The notes under the pieces were generated by a model. The model was not told the origin of the DNA. It ran no database searches and was given only the letters and a program-made list of their open reading frames with translations. From Sporichthya brevicatena (GTDB lineage Bacteria > Actinomycetota > Actinomycetes > Sporichthyales > Sporichthyaceae): DNA of 64,000 nt. A program made the position numbers and the translations under genes. Numbering within the stretch: position 1 is the first letter of the stretch; each line of letters starts with the position of its first letter. Positions 15,963 through 24,557 of the stretch are shown piece after piece. The DNA is taken from contig NZ_BAAAHE010000016.1 in assembly GCF_039525035.1 (NCBI RefSeq), positions 13,749 to 77,748 of the forward strand. The letters are read 5' to 3'.

Positions 15963-18536
15963 GTGCCCGGCAAGAATCTGACCCGCGACGAGGCGGCGGC
16001 CCGCGCCGCCACGGTCGACGTCCACTCCTACGCCGTCGAGCTCGACCTGGTCCCGGACCCGGCCGGCGAGAACCGCACGTTCCGCTCGACGACCGTGGTG
16101 CAGTTCGACGGCCTGGTCGGCCGCGAGAACGGCACGTTCCTCGACCTGATCGCGCCGTCGGTGAGCGAGATCACCCTCAACGGCAAGACGCTCGACCCCG
16201 CCACGCACTTCGACGGCAACCGCGTGAACCTGCCGGAGATCGCCGCCGAGAACACGCTGCGCGTCGTCGCCGACTGCGCGTACATGAACACCGGCGAGGG
16301 CCTGCACCGCTTCCGCGACCCGGTCGACGAGGGCACCTACCTGTACACGCAGTTCGAGGTCGCCGACGCCAAGCGCGTCTTCGCCTGCTTCGACCAGCCC
16401 GACCTCAAGGCGACGTTCCAGCTGACCGTCCTCGCCCCGTCGCCGTGGGCCGTGTTCTCCAACGCCGACACCCCCGAGCCGCGGCCGGTGCCGGGCCGCG
16501 ACGGCTCGTCGGTCTGGGTCTTCGACGCGACCCCGCGCATGTCGACCTACATCGTCGCGCTGGTCGCCGGCGACTACCACGTCGAGCGCAGCGAGTACCG
16601 CGGTCCGGGCGACCTCGTCGTGCCGATGGCCGTCGCGTGCCGCCGCTCCCTCGCCGAGCACCTCGACGCGGACGAGATCTTCGACGTCACCCGCAAGGGC
16701 TTCGACTTCTTCCTCGAGCTGTTCGACCAGCCGTACCCGTTCACCAAGTACGACCAGCTGTTCGTCCCGGAGTACAACGCGGGCGCGATGGAGAACGCCG
16801 GCTGCGTCACGATCCTCGAGGACTACGTCTTCCGCTCGAAGGTCACCGACGCCGCGTACGAGCGCCGCGCGGAGACGATCCTCCACGAGCTCGCCCACAT
16901 GTGGTTCGGCGACCTCGTGACGATGAAGTGGTGGGACGACCTCTGGCTCAACGAGTCGTTCGCGACCTACATCAGCGTGCTCTGCCAGTCCGAGGCGACG
17001 CGGTGGACCAACGCCTGGACCACGTTCGCGAACGTCGAGAAGACGTGGGCCTACCGCCAGGACCAGCTGCCCTCGACGCACCCGATCGTCGCGGACATCA
17101 ACGACCTCGACGACGTCGAGGTGAACTTCGACGGCATCACCTACGCCAAGGGCGCCTCGGTGCTCAAGCAGCTCGTGGCGTGGGTCGGCCGGGACAACTT
17201 CGTCTCCGCGATCCGCACGTACTTCTCCCGCCACGCGTGGGGGAACACGACGCTCAAGGACTTCCTCGCCGCTCTCGAGGAGACCTCCGGCCGCGACCTG
17301 TCCGCGTGGTCGGCGGAGTGGCTGCAGACCTCGCAGGTCAACGTGCTGCGCCCGGTCTTCGAGCTCGACGAGCTCGGCGCGTTCCGGCACTTCACCGTCC
17401 AGCAGAGCGCGCCCGAGGCCTACCCGACGCTGCGTTCGCACCGCATCGCGATCGGCCTGTACGCCCTCACCGACGGCAAGCTCGTCCGCCGCGACCGGGT
17501 CGAGCTCGACGTCGCCGGCGCGAGCACCGAGGTCAAGGAGCTGATCGGCAAGCGCTCCGCCGACCTCGTCCTCGTCAACGACGACGACCTCACCTACGCG
17601 AAGATCCGCCTGGACCCGACGTCCCTCGCGACGCTCGGCCGGCACATCGGCGACATCAGCGAGTCCCTCCCCCGCGCGCTGTGCTGGTCCGCGGCCTGGG
17701 ACATGACCCGCGACGCCGAGCTGCCCGCGCGCGACTACGTCGACCTGGTTCTGCGCGGCATCGGCAGCGAGACCGGCATCGTCGTCCAGCAGGGCCTGCA
17801 GCGGCAGGCGATCTCGGCGCTGTTCATGTTCGCCGACCCCGAGTACCGCGAGACCGGGCTCTCCCGCTTCGCCGCGGCCGCCCTCGAGCACCTGCGCGCC
17901 GCCGAGCCCGGCAGCGACAGCCAGCTCGCGTGGGCGCGGACGTTCGCCTCCGTCGCCCGGACCAACGAGCAGCTCGACCTGCTGGCCGCGCTGCTGGCCG
18001 GGGAGCCGCTCGTCCCGGGCCTCGCGATGGACGTCGACCTGCGCTGGCACATGCTCCACCGTCTGGTTTCCCGCGGCGTCGCCGGCGAGTCCGAGATCGA
18101 CGCCGAGCTCGACCGCGACGACACCGCGGCCGGCCAGCGCCACGCCGCCGGCGCCCTCGCCGCCCGCCCGACGGTGCAGGCGAAGGAGGAGGCCTGGGCC
18201 TCCGTCGTCGGCGACGACAAGCTCCCGAACGCCATGCAGAACTCGATCATCGGCGGGTTCGTCCAGATCGAGCAGGGCGAGATCCTCGAGCAGTTCGTCG
18301 AGCCCTACTTCGAGGCCGTCCCGCGGATCTGGGAGGAGCGCACCAACGAGATCGCCCAGAACATCGTCAACGGGTTCTACCCGTCCTGGCGGATCTCGGC
18401 CGACACCGTCGAGCGCACCGACCGCTTCCTGGCCGAGCACTCCCCGGCCCCGGCCCTGCGCCGGCTGCTGTCCGAGGCCCGCGACGGCGTCCAGCGCGCC
18501 CTCCGCGCCCAGGAGTGCGACCGCGCCGCGGGCTGA
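15963..18536 (+). CDS. pepN: Aminopeptidase N (M1 family)
   Basis: 857 residues, the usual length of actinobacterial PepN. The M1 hallmarks are the exopeptidase motif GAMENAG, the zinc site HELAHMWFGDLVTMKWWDDL and the downstream NESFATY glutamate. Cytoplasmic metallo-aminopeptidase that trims N-terminal residues from peptides. GTG at 15963 has AGGAG eight bases upstream; the longer open frame has no better start. Two large hairpins follow the stop. Confidence 0.95.
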   Translation: MPGKNLTRDEAAARAATVDVHSYAVELDLVPDPAGENRTFRSTTVVQFDGLVGRENGTFLDLIAPSVSEITLNGKTLDPATHFDGNRVNLPEIAAENTLRVVADCAYMNTGEGLHRFRDPVDEGTYLYTQFEVADAKRVFACFDQPDLKATFQLTVLAPSPWAVFSNADTPEPRPVPGRDGSSVWVFDATPRMSTYIVALVAGDYHVERSEYRGPGDLVVPMAVACRRSLAEHLDADEIFDVTRKGFDFFLELFDQPYPFTKYDQLFVPEYNAGAMENAGCVTILEDYVFRSKVTDAAYERRAETILHELAHMWFGDLVTMKWWDDLWLNESFATYISVLCQSEATRWTNAWTTFANVEKTWAYRQDQLPSTHPIVADINDLDDVEVNFDGITYAKGASVLKQLVAWVGRDNFVSAIRTYFSRHAWGNTTLKDFLAALEETSGRDLSAWSAEWLQTSQVNVLRPVFELDELGAFRHFTVQQSAPEAYPTLRSHRIAIGLYALTDGKLVRRDRVELDVAGASTEVKELIGKRSADLVLVNDDDLTYAKIRLDPTSLATLGRHIGDISESLPRALCWSAAWDMTRDAELPARDYVDLVLRGIGSETGIVVQQGLQRQAISALFMFADPEYRETGLSRFAAAALEHLRAAEPGSDSQLAWARTFASVARTNEQLDLLAALLAGEPLVPGLAMDVDLRWHMLHRLVSRGVAGESEIDAELDRDDTAAGQRHAAGALAARPTVQAKEEAWASVVGDDKLPNAMQNSIIGGFVQIEQGEILEQFVEPYFEAVPRIWEERTNEIAQNIVNGFYPSWRISADTVERTDRFLAEHSPAPALRRLLSEARDGVQRALRAQECDRAAG

Positions 18537-18544
18537 CCGACCCT

Positions 18545-18600
18545 GTCAAGAAAGGGTGACACCCCTTACTGCGCAGTAAGGGGTGTCACCCCTTTCTGAC
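18545..18600. repeat. Long palindrome (family copy B) after pepN
   Basis: 56 bases reading GTCAAGAAAGGGTGACACCC with the complementary half after the centre TGCGCA; one bulged base on each arm makes it slightly imperfect. It shares its 42-base core with the palindromes at 13624-13673 and 59785-59840. It lies between the convergent pepN and DUF5130 genes and would terminate transcription from either side. Confidence 0.8.
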
Positions 18601-18646
18601 GCCAAAAAGGGTGACACCCTTTTTGGCGCCGAAAAGGGTGTCACCC
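18601..18646. repeat. Two-state hairpin (family copy C) next to copy B
   Basis: Two alternative foldings share one sequence: 18601-18627 is a self-contained 27-base hairpin (arms GCCAAAAAGGGTG and its complement, one-base centre), and 18609-18623 pairs instead with 18632-18646 (GGGTGACACCCTTTT and complement). It uses the same GGGTGACACCC word as the neighbouring palindromes, so it looks like a truncated or rearranged copy of the repeat. Confidence 0.65.
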
Positions 18647-18664
18647 CCGGTGTGACGGGTGGGC

Positions 18665-19063
18665 TCAGTGCGCGGTGTGGAGGCTCTGGGGGTGCCGGGC
18701 GTGCTCGGCGAGGAGCTGGATGCCCTGGACGATGCCGCCGGCGAGGTTCCCGGCGGCGAAGGCGGTGGTCATCGTCATCGCGGCGAGGGCGCAGGCGCGG
18801 TCGTCGACCCAGCGCCGGGCGCGGGAGCCGGTGATGATCTCCAGGCTGCGGGCGGCGGGGTCCACGAAGACGAGGACGGTGTCGGCGGCCTCGGACCCGA
18901 GTTCGGCGTGGCGACGCTTGGCGGCGGCGCGGGTCGGTCCGTCGGCGGCGCCGACGTAGACCGAGAAGTTCACTCCGCTGGTGCGGCGGCCCTGCTGAAT
19001 GGCCTTGACGATCTCCTCGCGCTGCCGCTCGGAGAACGCCTCACCAGCGAGCACTGGTCCCAC
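18665..19063 (-). CDS. DUF5130 family protein (TPM-like)
   Basis: About 132 residues with the actinobacterial DUF5130 pattern: GEAFSERQREEIVKAI, VNFSVYVGAADG, AADTVLVFVDPAARSLEIITGSRARRW and a C-terminal glycine-rich amphipathic segment. These proteins resemble the TPM domain of phosphatase-like membrane proteins; function unknown. The start is uncertain: GTG at 19063 is used; GTG 19099 would lengthen it by 12 Pro/Thr-rich residues and overlap the preceding gene by 59 bases, and GTG 19054 is also possible. Follows the membrane-protein gene and malQ on the same strand. Confidence 0.72.
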   Translation of the reverse strand: MGPVLAGEAFSERQREEIVKAIQQGRRTSGVNFSVYVGAADGPTRAAAKRRHAELGSEAADTVLVFVDPAARSLEIITGSRARRWVDDRACALAAMTMTTAFAAGNLAGGIVQGIQLLAEHARHPQSLHTAH

Positions 19064-19451
19064 CGCCTGCGGCGTCGGTGCCGGCGTCGGCCGGGGCACC
19101 CTCGAGCGCCGGGTCGGCGGAGCCGCTCTCCAGCGCGGCCGGGCCGTCCTCGCCCGGGGCGCCGTACCACTCCGCCTCGGCCGTCCACTCCTTGCCGGGG
19201 CGGTAGCGCGGGCCGCGGATCATGTACGGGATCGAGACGACCAGCCAGATCAGGGCCAACAGGCCGACCGGGATGCCGACGAAGATCCCGATCACCTTGA
19301 GGTTCGAGATCCCCTCGCCGGGGTCGTCACCGTCGTCGCGCGTGAGAGCCATCGCCGGCGACGCGGCGAGCGTCGAGGACGCGAGGACAACACCGAGAAC
19401 GGCGGCCCGGAACCAGGCCTTCGGAAGCGGGCGCCAGCTAGTACCGATCAC
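19041..19451 (-). CDS. Membrane protein with signal peptide, hypothetical
   Basis: 136 residues: an N-terminal hydrophobic segment (signal peptide or first membrane helix, cleavage-like ASPAMA), a short acidic stretch, a second transmembrane helix (VIGIFVGIPVGLLALIWLVV) and a cytoplasmic or extracellular tail rich in Glu/Ala/Gly with the WTAEAEWYGAPGED block. GTG at 19451 overlaps the malQ stop (GTGA), so translation is coupled to malQ. Its partner DUF5130 gene overlaps its end. No function known. Confidence 0.72.
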   Translation of the reverse strand: MIGTSWRPLPKAWFRAAVLGVVLASSTLAASPAMALTRDDGDDPGEGISNLKVIGIFVGIPVGLLALIWLVVSIPYMIRGPRYRPGKEWTAEAEWYGAPGEDGPAALESGSADPALEGAPADAGTDAAGGGTSARW

Positions 19452-21604
19452 GAGGTGAGACTAGCGAACGCCTGTGCGAGAGAACGCACACGGTCGGCCA
19501 CCGGAGACGGCCCCGCCAGGTCCTCCAGCAGCACCGGCCGTCCGTCGGCGTCCAGCAGCGGCAGTTGCCAGTTCGGGTACTCCAGGTAGGTGCCGGGCTG
19601 GTTGAGCGTCCGGCGGTCCCCGACGGCGTCGGCGAGGGCGACCCCGCACAGCAGCGTCGGCGTCCGGGCCAGGAAGCGGTGCAGGGCCTCGACCAGCGCC
19701 GGGATGTCCCCGACGGGGCCCGGGTCGATGCCCTCGGCCTCCAGCCGGGCGCGCCAGCTCGCGACCTCGTCCCAGAGCCCCATCCACTCCTCGTCCGCGG
19801 GGCGGGTGAGCAGGCCGAGCCGGTCGCGGATGCTCACGTGCTCGCCGGCGAGGTACCCGGCGCTCGGGGGCAGGTCGTGCGTCGTGACCGTGCCCAGGCA
19901 CAACCGGCGCCACGCGTCGGCCGGCAGCGGGCCGACCTGGTCGCGCTCGAAGAACAGGATCGACGTCCCGAGCATGCCTCGCTCGCGCAGGTAGTCGCGC
20001 ACCCACGGCTCGACCGTCCCGAGGTCCTCGCCGATGACGAGCGCCCCGGCCCGGGCCGCCTCCAGTGCGAGCACCCCGACCATCGCCTCGTGGTCGTAGC
20101 GGACGTACGTCCCCTCCGAAGGCTTGCGCCCGGCCGGGACCCACCACAGCCGGAACATGCCCATGACGTGGTCGACGCGGATCCCGCCCGCGTGCCGCAG
20201 CACGCCGCGGATCATGTCGCGGAACGGTGCGTACCCGAGCTCGGCCAGCCGGTTGGGCTTCCACGGGGGCTGGCTCCAGTCCTGCCCCTGCTGGGTGAAC
20301 GCGTCCGGCGGGGCGCCGACGGAGACACCGATCGCGAGGACGTCGGACAGCGCCCAGGAGTCCGCGCCGCCCGGGTGGACGCCGACCGCGAGGTCCGCGA
20401 TCACGCCGATCGGCATGCCCGCGGCGGCCGCCCGTTCCTTGACGGCGGCGAGCTGCTGGTCGAGCTGCCACTGCAGCCAGGCGGCGAAGTCGACGGCGTC
20501 GGCGAGCCGGGTCCGCTCGGCGGCGACGGCCTCGGTCGCGGGGTGGCGCAACTCCTCCGGCCACGCCATCCACGCCGGGCCGTGCTCCTCGCACAGCGCG
20601 GACCAGGTGGCGAAGTCGAGCAGGGCGACGCCCTCCCGCTCGCGGTAGGCGGCGAACTCCCGCGCCCGCTCGGCCGACAACCCGGCGCCGTGGATCAGCT
20701 TGAGCGCCGCCCGCTTCGCGGTCCACGCGACGTCGCGGTTGAGCAGCTCGTCCGCGCCGCCGCGCCCCTGCAACGGCTCGCCCAGGGCGTCGACCGCCGC
20801 CCGGGTCGAGGCGTCGAGGGTCGCGTACTCGGGGACGTCCTCGACCCGCAGGTACAGCGGGCTGACGAACCGCCGGCTCACGGGCAGGTACGGCGACGGC
20901 TCGACGGGCGGGAGCGGGGCGGTCGCGTGCAGCGGGTTGATCAGGACGAACCCGGCACCGAGCTCGGACGCCGTCCACTCCGCGAGTGCCGCGAGGTCCG
21001 CGAGCTCGCCCGGGCCCCAGGAGCGCTCGCTGCGCACCTGGTACACCTGCGCGAGGTGACCCCAGCTGCGCTGCGCCTCGCCGTCCGGCCCGCGCAGCCC
21101 GGCGGGCAGCTCGAGCGACGCGGGCGTGACGATCAGACAGCTCTCGGCGTTGCGCTCGCCGCTGCGCGCCTGGATCCGGTGGTAGCCGAGCGGCAGGTCG
21201 CTCGGGAGCTCGAACGTGGCCTCGCCGATCAGCACGCCGTCGACGACGGTCGGCTCGACCCAGCGGTCCACCTGGCGGACCTCGGCGCGGTCGGCCTGCT
21301 CCAGCTCGATCCACGCCTCGACCGGGTCGCCGTGCGGCACGTGCACCGGGAACGACGTCGGACCGGCTGCGTCCTGACGCATCGTCACCACCGGCGGCAG
21401 CATGCGCCGCCAGCGGTCCGCCTCCAGTTGGGCCAGGGACCGACCGGCGGCCGCCGGGGTGGCCGCCTCCCAGCCCAGCGACTCCAGCACCGCGACGATC
21501 GTCGACTCCGGGACCGCGACGTACTCGCCGCGCCAGTCCCAGTACTCGGTCGCGACGCCGCACGCCGTGGCCAGGGCGACAAGGTTCGGAGAGAGCTCGG
21601 TCAC
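19448..21604 (-). CDS. malQ: 4-alpha-glucanotransferase
   Basis: 718 residues of the GH77 amylomaltase family, longer than E. coli MalQ because of an N-terminal extension typical of actinobacteria. GH77 catalytic features: GGIRVDHVMGMFRLWW (nucleophile Asp), VIGEDLGTVEPWV (acid/base Glu) and TVTTHDLPPSAGYLAGEH (transition-state Asp). It transfers alpha-1,4-glucan segments in maltodextrin and glycogen metabolism. GTG at 21604; the amidase gene ends 10 bases upstream, and two small membrane/DUF5130 genes follow in a coupled run. Confidence 0.93.
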   Translation of the reverse strand: MTELSPNLVALATACGVATEYWDWRGEYVAVPESTIVAVLESLGWEAATPAAAGRSLAQLEADRWRRMLPPVVTMRQDAAGPTSFPVHVPHGDPVEAWIELEQADRAEVRQVDRWVEPTVVDGVLIGEATFELPSDLPLGYHRIQARSGERNAESCLIVTPASLELPAGLRGPDGEAQRSWGHLAQVYQVRSERSWGPGELADLAALAEWTASELGAGFVLINPLHATAPLPPVEPSPYLPVSRRFVSPLYLRVEDVPEYATLDASTRAAVDALGEPLQGRGGADELLNRDVAWTAKRAALKLIHGAGLSAERAREFAAYREREGVALLDFATWSALCEEHGPAWMAWPEELRHPATEAVAAERTRLADAVDFAAWLQWQLDQQLAAVKERAAAAGMPIGVIADLAVGVHPGGADSWALSDVLAIGVSVGAPPDAFTQQGQDWSQPPWKPNRLAELGYAPFRDMIRGVLRHAGGIRVDHVMGMFRLWWVPAGRKPSEGTYVRYDHEAMVGVLALEAARAGALVIGEDLGTVEPWVRDYLRERGMLGTSILFFERDQVGPLPADAWRRLCLGTVTTHDLPPSAGYLAGEHVSIRDRLGLLTRPADEEWMGLWDEVASWRARLEAEGIDPGPVGDIPALVEALHRFLARTPTLLCGVALADAVGDRRTLNQPGTYLEYPNWQLPLLDADGRPVLLEDLAGPSPVADRVRSLAQAFASLTS

Positions 21605-21614
21605 GAGAGGTTCC

Positions 21615-23042
21615 CTACCAAATTTCCGGCCGGCGATGCGCCCAGGGCGCAGCGCGTTCGAGCTGGGCCGCGAGCGCGAGCAGGTCCCCGTCGCCCGCCG
21701 GGCGGCCCGCGAGCATCACTCCGAGCGGCAGGCCGCCCTCCCCCACCCCGAGCGGCAGCGAGACCGCCGGGTGGCCGGTGAGGTTGAAGAACGACGTGAT
21801 CGGGGTGAACGCGAACTGCGCAGCGAAGTCCGCCGCCGGGTCCTCGTCGTTGCGCAGCTCGCCGATGCGGACCGGCGGCGTGGCCAGGGTCGGGGTGAGG
21901 ATCGCGTCGAAGCCCGCCCAGGCGCGCGCGGTCGTCCGCGCCAGGCCCTGCAGCTCCCCGATCGCGCCGAGCAGGCGCGGCGCGTCGACCGACCGGCCGC
22001 GTTCCCGCAGCCAGCGGGTCAGCGGCCGCAGCCGCTCCTCCGTCCCCGGCGGCACCGGCCCGCTCGCGGCCAGCGACGACCAGACGTCGAGGAAGTGGGC
22101 GTGGTGCTGCGCCGCCGCCGGCGGCTCGACGTCGACGACCTCGTGGCCGAGCTCGGTCAGCAGCGTCGTGGCCTGCTCCCAGGCCGCGAGGACGTCGGGG
22201 TGGAACTCGGCCTCGACCAGGACCCCGGCGGCGAAGCGGCCGATCCGCAGGCGCGGCGGGTCGACCGCGGTGCGCGCCCGGAACGTCTCCCCCGGCGGCA
22301 GCGGGGCGGCCCACCACGGGTCGCCGGGGACCGGGCCGGCGACGGCGTCGACGAACGCGGCCGCGTCGGCGACGGTCCGCGCGAGCGGCCCGTGCGTCAC
22401 GAGCCCGACGGGGTCGGGCCCGAACGGCGCGTTGCTGATGCGTCCGCGGGAGGGCTTGTAGCCGACCAGCCCGCACACCGAGGCCGGGATCCGGATCGAT
22501 CCCCCGCCGTCGCTGCCGAGCGCGATCGGGGCGAGCCCGGCCGCGACCGCCGCTGCGGCCCCGCCGCTGGACCCGCCGGCGGTGCGGGTCAGGTCCCAGG
22601 GCGTCCGCGCCGGCGGCGCGACGTCCGGCTCGGTGTAGCAGGGCAGCCCGAACTCCGGCGTGTTCGTCTTGCCGGTCATCACCGTGCCCGCGCGGCGCAG
22701 CTTCTCGACCACGACCGCGGAGATCTGCGGGACGAACTCCGCGAAAACCGCGGACCCGAGCGTCATCCGGACCCCCGCCACCGCGGTCAGGTCCTTGACC
22801 GGCACGCACACGCCGAACAGCGGTCCGAGCTCCTCGTCCGGCCCGGCGGCCGCGATCCGCTCGTCCGCCTCCTTCGCCTGCGCGAGCGCAAGGTCCGGCG
22901 TCCGCGTCGTGAACGCCCCGACGATGTCGGAGTGCGCCTCCGCCCGCCGCAGGTAGTGCTCGGTGACCTCGGTCGCCGAGACCTCCCGGCGGCGGATCGC
23001 ACCCGCCTGCTCGAGAGCGGTCAGGTCGTGCAGGTCGCTCAC
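21615..23042 (-). CDS. Amidase signature family enzyme
   Basis: 475 residues of the amidase signature family. The catalytic triad is visible: Lys in [11 protein letters not shown], cis-Ser in [17 protein letters not shown] and nucleophile Ser in [16 protein letters not shown]. Hydrolyses amides; the exact substrate is unknown, and it is not a GatA since no gatB/gatC neighbour exists. GTG at 23042 gives [14 protein letters not shown], a normal start for the family. Confidence 0.85.
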   Translation of the reverse strand: MSDLHDLTALEQAGAIRRREVSATEVTEHYLRRAEAHSDIVGAFTTRTPDLALAQAKEADERIAAAGPDEELGPLFGVCVPVKDLTAVAGVRMTLGSAVFAEFVPQISAVVVEKLRRAGTVMTGKTNTPEFGLPCYTEPDVAPPARTPWDLTRTAGGSSGGAAAAVAAGLAPIALGSDGGGSIRIPASVCGLVGYKPSRGRISNAPFGPDPVGLVTHGPLARTVADAAAFVDAVAGPVPGDPWWAAPLPPGETFRARTAVDPPRLRIGRFAAGVLVEAEFHPDVLAAWEQATTLLTELGHEVVDVEPPAAAQHHAHFLDVWSSLAASGPVPPGTEERLRPLTRWLRERGRSVDAPRLLGAIGELQGLARTTARAWAGFDAILTPTLATPPVRIGELRNDEDPAADFAAQFAFTPITSFFNLTGHPAVSLPLGVGEGGLPLGVMLAGRPAGDGDLLALAAQLERAAPWAHRRPEIW

Positions 23043-23116
23043 CCCCGCGACGCTACCGGGCGATCTTGACCGCGCGGTTACGCCGGGCGGCAGGAAGTCC
23101 CGCGTTCTCGGCCATC

Positions 23117-23135
23117 GTGATACCGCGGTGATACC
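23117..23135 (+). promoter_or_regulatory. Tandem GTGATACC boxes before the antitoxin gene, possible operator
   Basis: The 8-mer GTGATACC occurs at 23117-23124 and again at 23128-23135, 11 bases apart (one helical turn), just upstream of the antitoxin ATG at 23144. A CCGCG/CGCGG inverted repeat overlaps the second copy. The spacing suits autorepression by a ribbon-helix-helix dimer of dimers, which is typical of toxin-antitoxin operons. The transcript would be almost leaderless. Confidence 0.45.
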
Positions 23136-23143
23136 ATCGCGGG

Positions 23144-23341
23144 ATGGCGATGACGCTCCGACTGGACGAGGACGAGACCGAGGCGCTGCGTCGAACCGCG
23201 GAGGCGGAGGGACGGAGCATGCAAGAGGTCGCCCGTGAGGCGATCCGTCTCTACGTCAGCGGGCGCGAGGAGCGGATGAAGGCGATGTTCGAACGCATCG
23301 CGACCGAGGACGCGGATTTGCTGGACCGTCTCGGTCGGTAG
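23144..23341 (+). CDS. Ribbon-helix-helix antitoxin
   Basis: 65 residues starting with the strand TLRLDEDETEALRRTAEAEG and the helix SMQEVAREAIRLYV, the pattern of MetJ/Arc-type antitoxin DNA-binding domains, plus a C-terminal acidic tail that would bind the toxin. It precedes a Doc-like toxin by three bases. It should repress the operon through the boxes at 23117-23135 and neutralise Doc. ATG at 23144. Confidence 0.75.
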   Translation: MAMTLRLDEDETEALRRTAEAEGRSMQEVAREAIRLYVSGREERMKAMFERIATEDADLLDRLGR

Positions 23342-23344
23342 CTC

Positions 23345-23737
23345 ATGACCGAGTACCTGAGCGTCGAGGACCTCCTCCTCGCCGCGGCGCAGGCCGTCAA
23401 GCCGGCGCGACCGTTGCTGCGCGATCCCGGCGCCCTGGCCGCAGCCGCAGCACGGCCGCAGACGACTGTGTTCGGCGAGGACGCGTACGACAGCCTGGCC
23501 ACCAAGGCCGCCGCACTGCTGCATGCCATCACGCGGAACCATCCGCTCGTCGACGGCAACAAGCGACTCGGCTGGCTGGCGACCCGCGCCTTCTGCGAAC
23601 TCAACGGCTTCGACTTCCACATCCCCGACATCGACGCTGCCGAGCAGTTCGTCGTCGACGTCGCCGCCGGCCGCCTCGACGTCCCGGCGGCGGCTGCCGT
23701 GATCGCGTCGCACCTGAAACCACGCCCGACCACCTGA
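23345..23737 (+). CDS. doc: Doc/Fic-fold toxin
   Basis: 130 residues with the Fic-fold catalytic motif HPLVDGNKRLGWLATR (H-x3-D-G-N-K-R), as in phage P1 Doc, which phosphorylates EF-Tu. The protein is short and the N-terminal region (TEYLSVEDLLLAAAQ) is like other Doc proteins. It follows the antitoxin with three bases between the stop and its ATG at 23345, a toxin-antitoxin operon. Whether this copy is active is unknown. Confidence 0.8.
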   Translation: MTEYLSVEDLLLAAAQAVKPARPLLRDPGALAAAAARPQTTVFGEDAYDSLATKAAALLHAITRNHPLVDGNKRLGWLATRAFCELNGFDFHIPDIDAAEQFVVDVAAGRLDVPAAAAVIASHLKPRPTT

Positions 23738-23753
23738 CCCGGGTGTTCCGGCT

Positions 23754-24557
23754 TCAGCGGTGGCCCCACACCTTGATCGAGGACAGGAGAAGGACGACGC
23801 AGAGGATCGGGATCAGGACGTCGTCGGGAACGACGTCGAGCAGCAGCCCGCCGGCGACGGTGCCGACGACCGACCCGGCGGCCATGGCGACCGCGAACCC
23901 GCGGTTCTCCCGCAGCACGGCGAAGCTGGCGTCCCGGCTGTAGCGGGCGAACGCGACGAGCATGGTCGGCAGCGAGACCGCGAGACCGACGCTGCCCGCG
24001 AGTTTGATGTCGAGGCCGTAGAGCAGGACGATCGTCGGGATCAGGAGTTCCCCGCCCGCGACGCCCATCAGCGCCGCGACGACACCGATCCCGACGCCGG
24101 CGACGACACCCGCCACGAAGCGCGCCCCGCTCGGCAGGTCGAGCTCGGACACGGTGCCGGCGTGGTGGGCGGCGAGGACGGCGGCCATCAGCACGAGCAA
24201 CACCGCGAGGACCTTGTAGAGCGTCGCGCTCCGCATGCGGATCGCCCACGTCGCACCGAGCCACGCGCCGATCAGACTGCCCGTCAGAAGATTCAGGACG
24301 ACGTCCCACTCGTGGCCGAGCTCCCCGGGCGGGACCGCAATCAACCGGGCCGGCAACGCGGTCGCGACGACGACCAGGCTCATCGCCTTGTTGAACACGA
24401 CCGCCGGCAGCGCCGTGAACCCGAAGAGCAGCAACAGCAGCGGCAGCCGGAACTCCGCCCCACCCAGGCCGATCATCCCGCCCAGGACACCCACCGCCGC
24501 CCCCGCGACGAAGGCGAGCGGCCGCGGGCGACGTGCCACGGCAGCCCCCGAGCTCAC
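23754..24557 (-). CDS. TauE/SafE (TSUP) family permease
   Basis: 267 residues, seven to eight hydrophobic helices, with the family repeats GGMIGLGGAEFRLPLLLLL and MGVAGGELLIPTIVLLYG. TSUP proteins carry sulfite, taurine, sulfoacetate or other anions across the membrane. GTG at 24557 overlaps the stop of the MoeA-PBP gene (GTGA), placing it last in the formate dehydrogenase operon. A role exporting a by-product such as sulfite, or moving formate or an oxyanion, is conceivable but cannot be read from sequence. Confidence 0.8.
   Translation of the reverse strand: MSSGAAVARRPRPLAFVAGAAVGVLGGMIGLGGAEFRLPLLLLLFGFTALPAVVFNKAMSLVVVATALPARLIAVPPGELGHEWDVVLNLLTGSLIGAWLGATWAIRMRSATLYKVLAVLLVLMAAVLAAHHAGTVSELDLPSGARFVAGVVAGVGIGVVAALMGVAGGELLIPTIVLLYGLDIKLAGSVGLAVSLPTMLVAFARYSRDASFAVLRENRGFAVAMAAGSVVGTVAGGLLLDVVPDDVLIPILCVVLLLSSIKVWGHR

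Noticed and set aside
15960-18440. Long open frames antisense to pepN and to other genes (for example plus strand 18-1952 and minus strand 46483-49536)
   Set aside because: High-GC DNA yields long antisense frames; their products are Arg/Pro/Gly/Val-biased and the sense strand holds recognised proteins.
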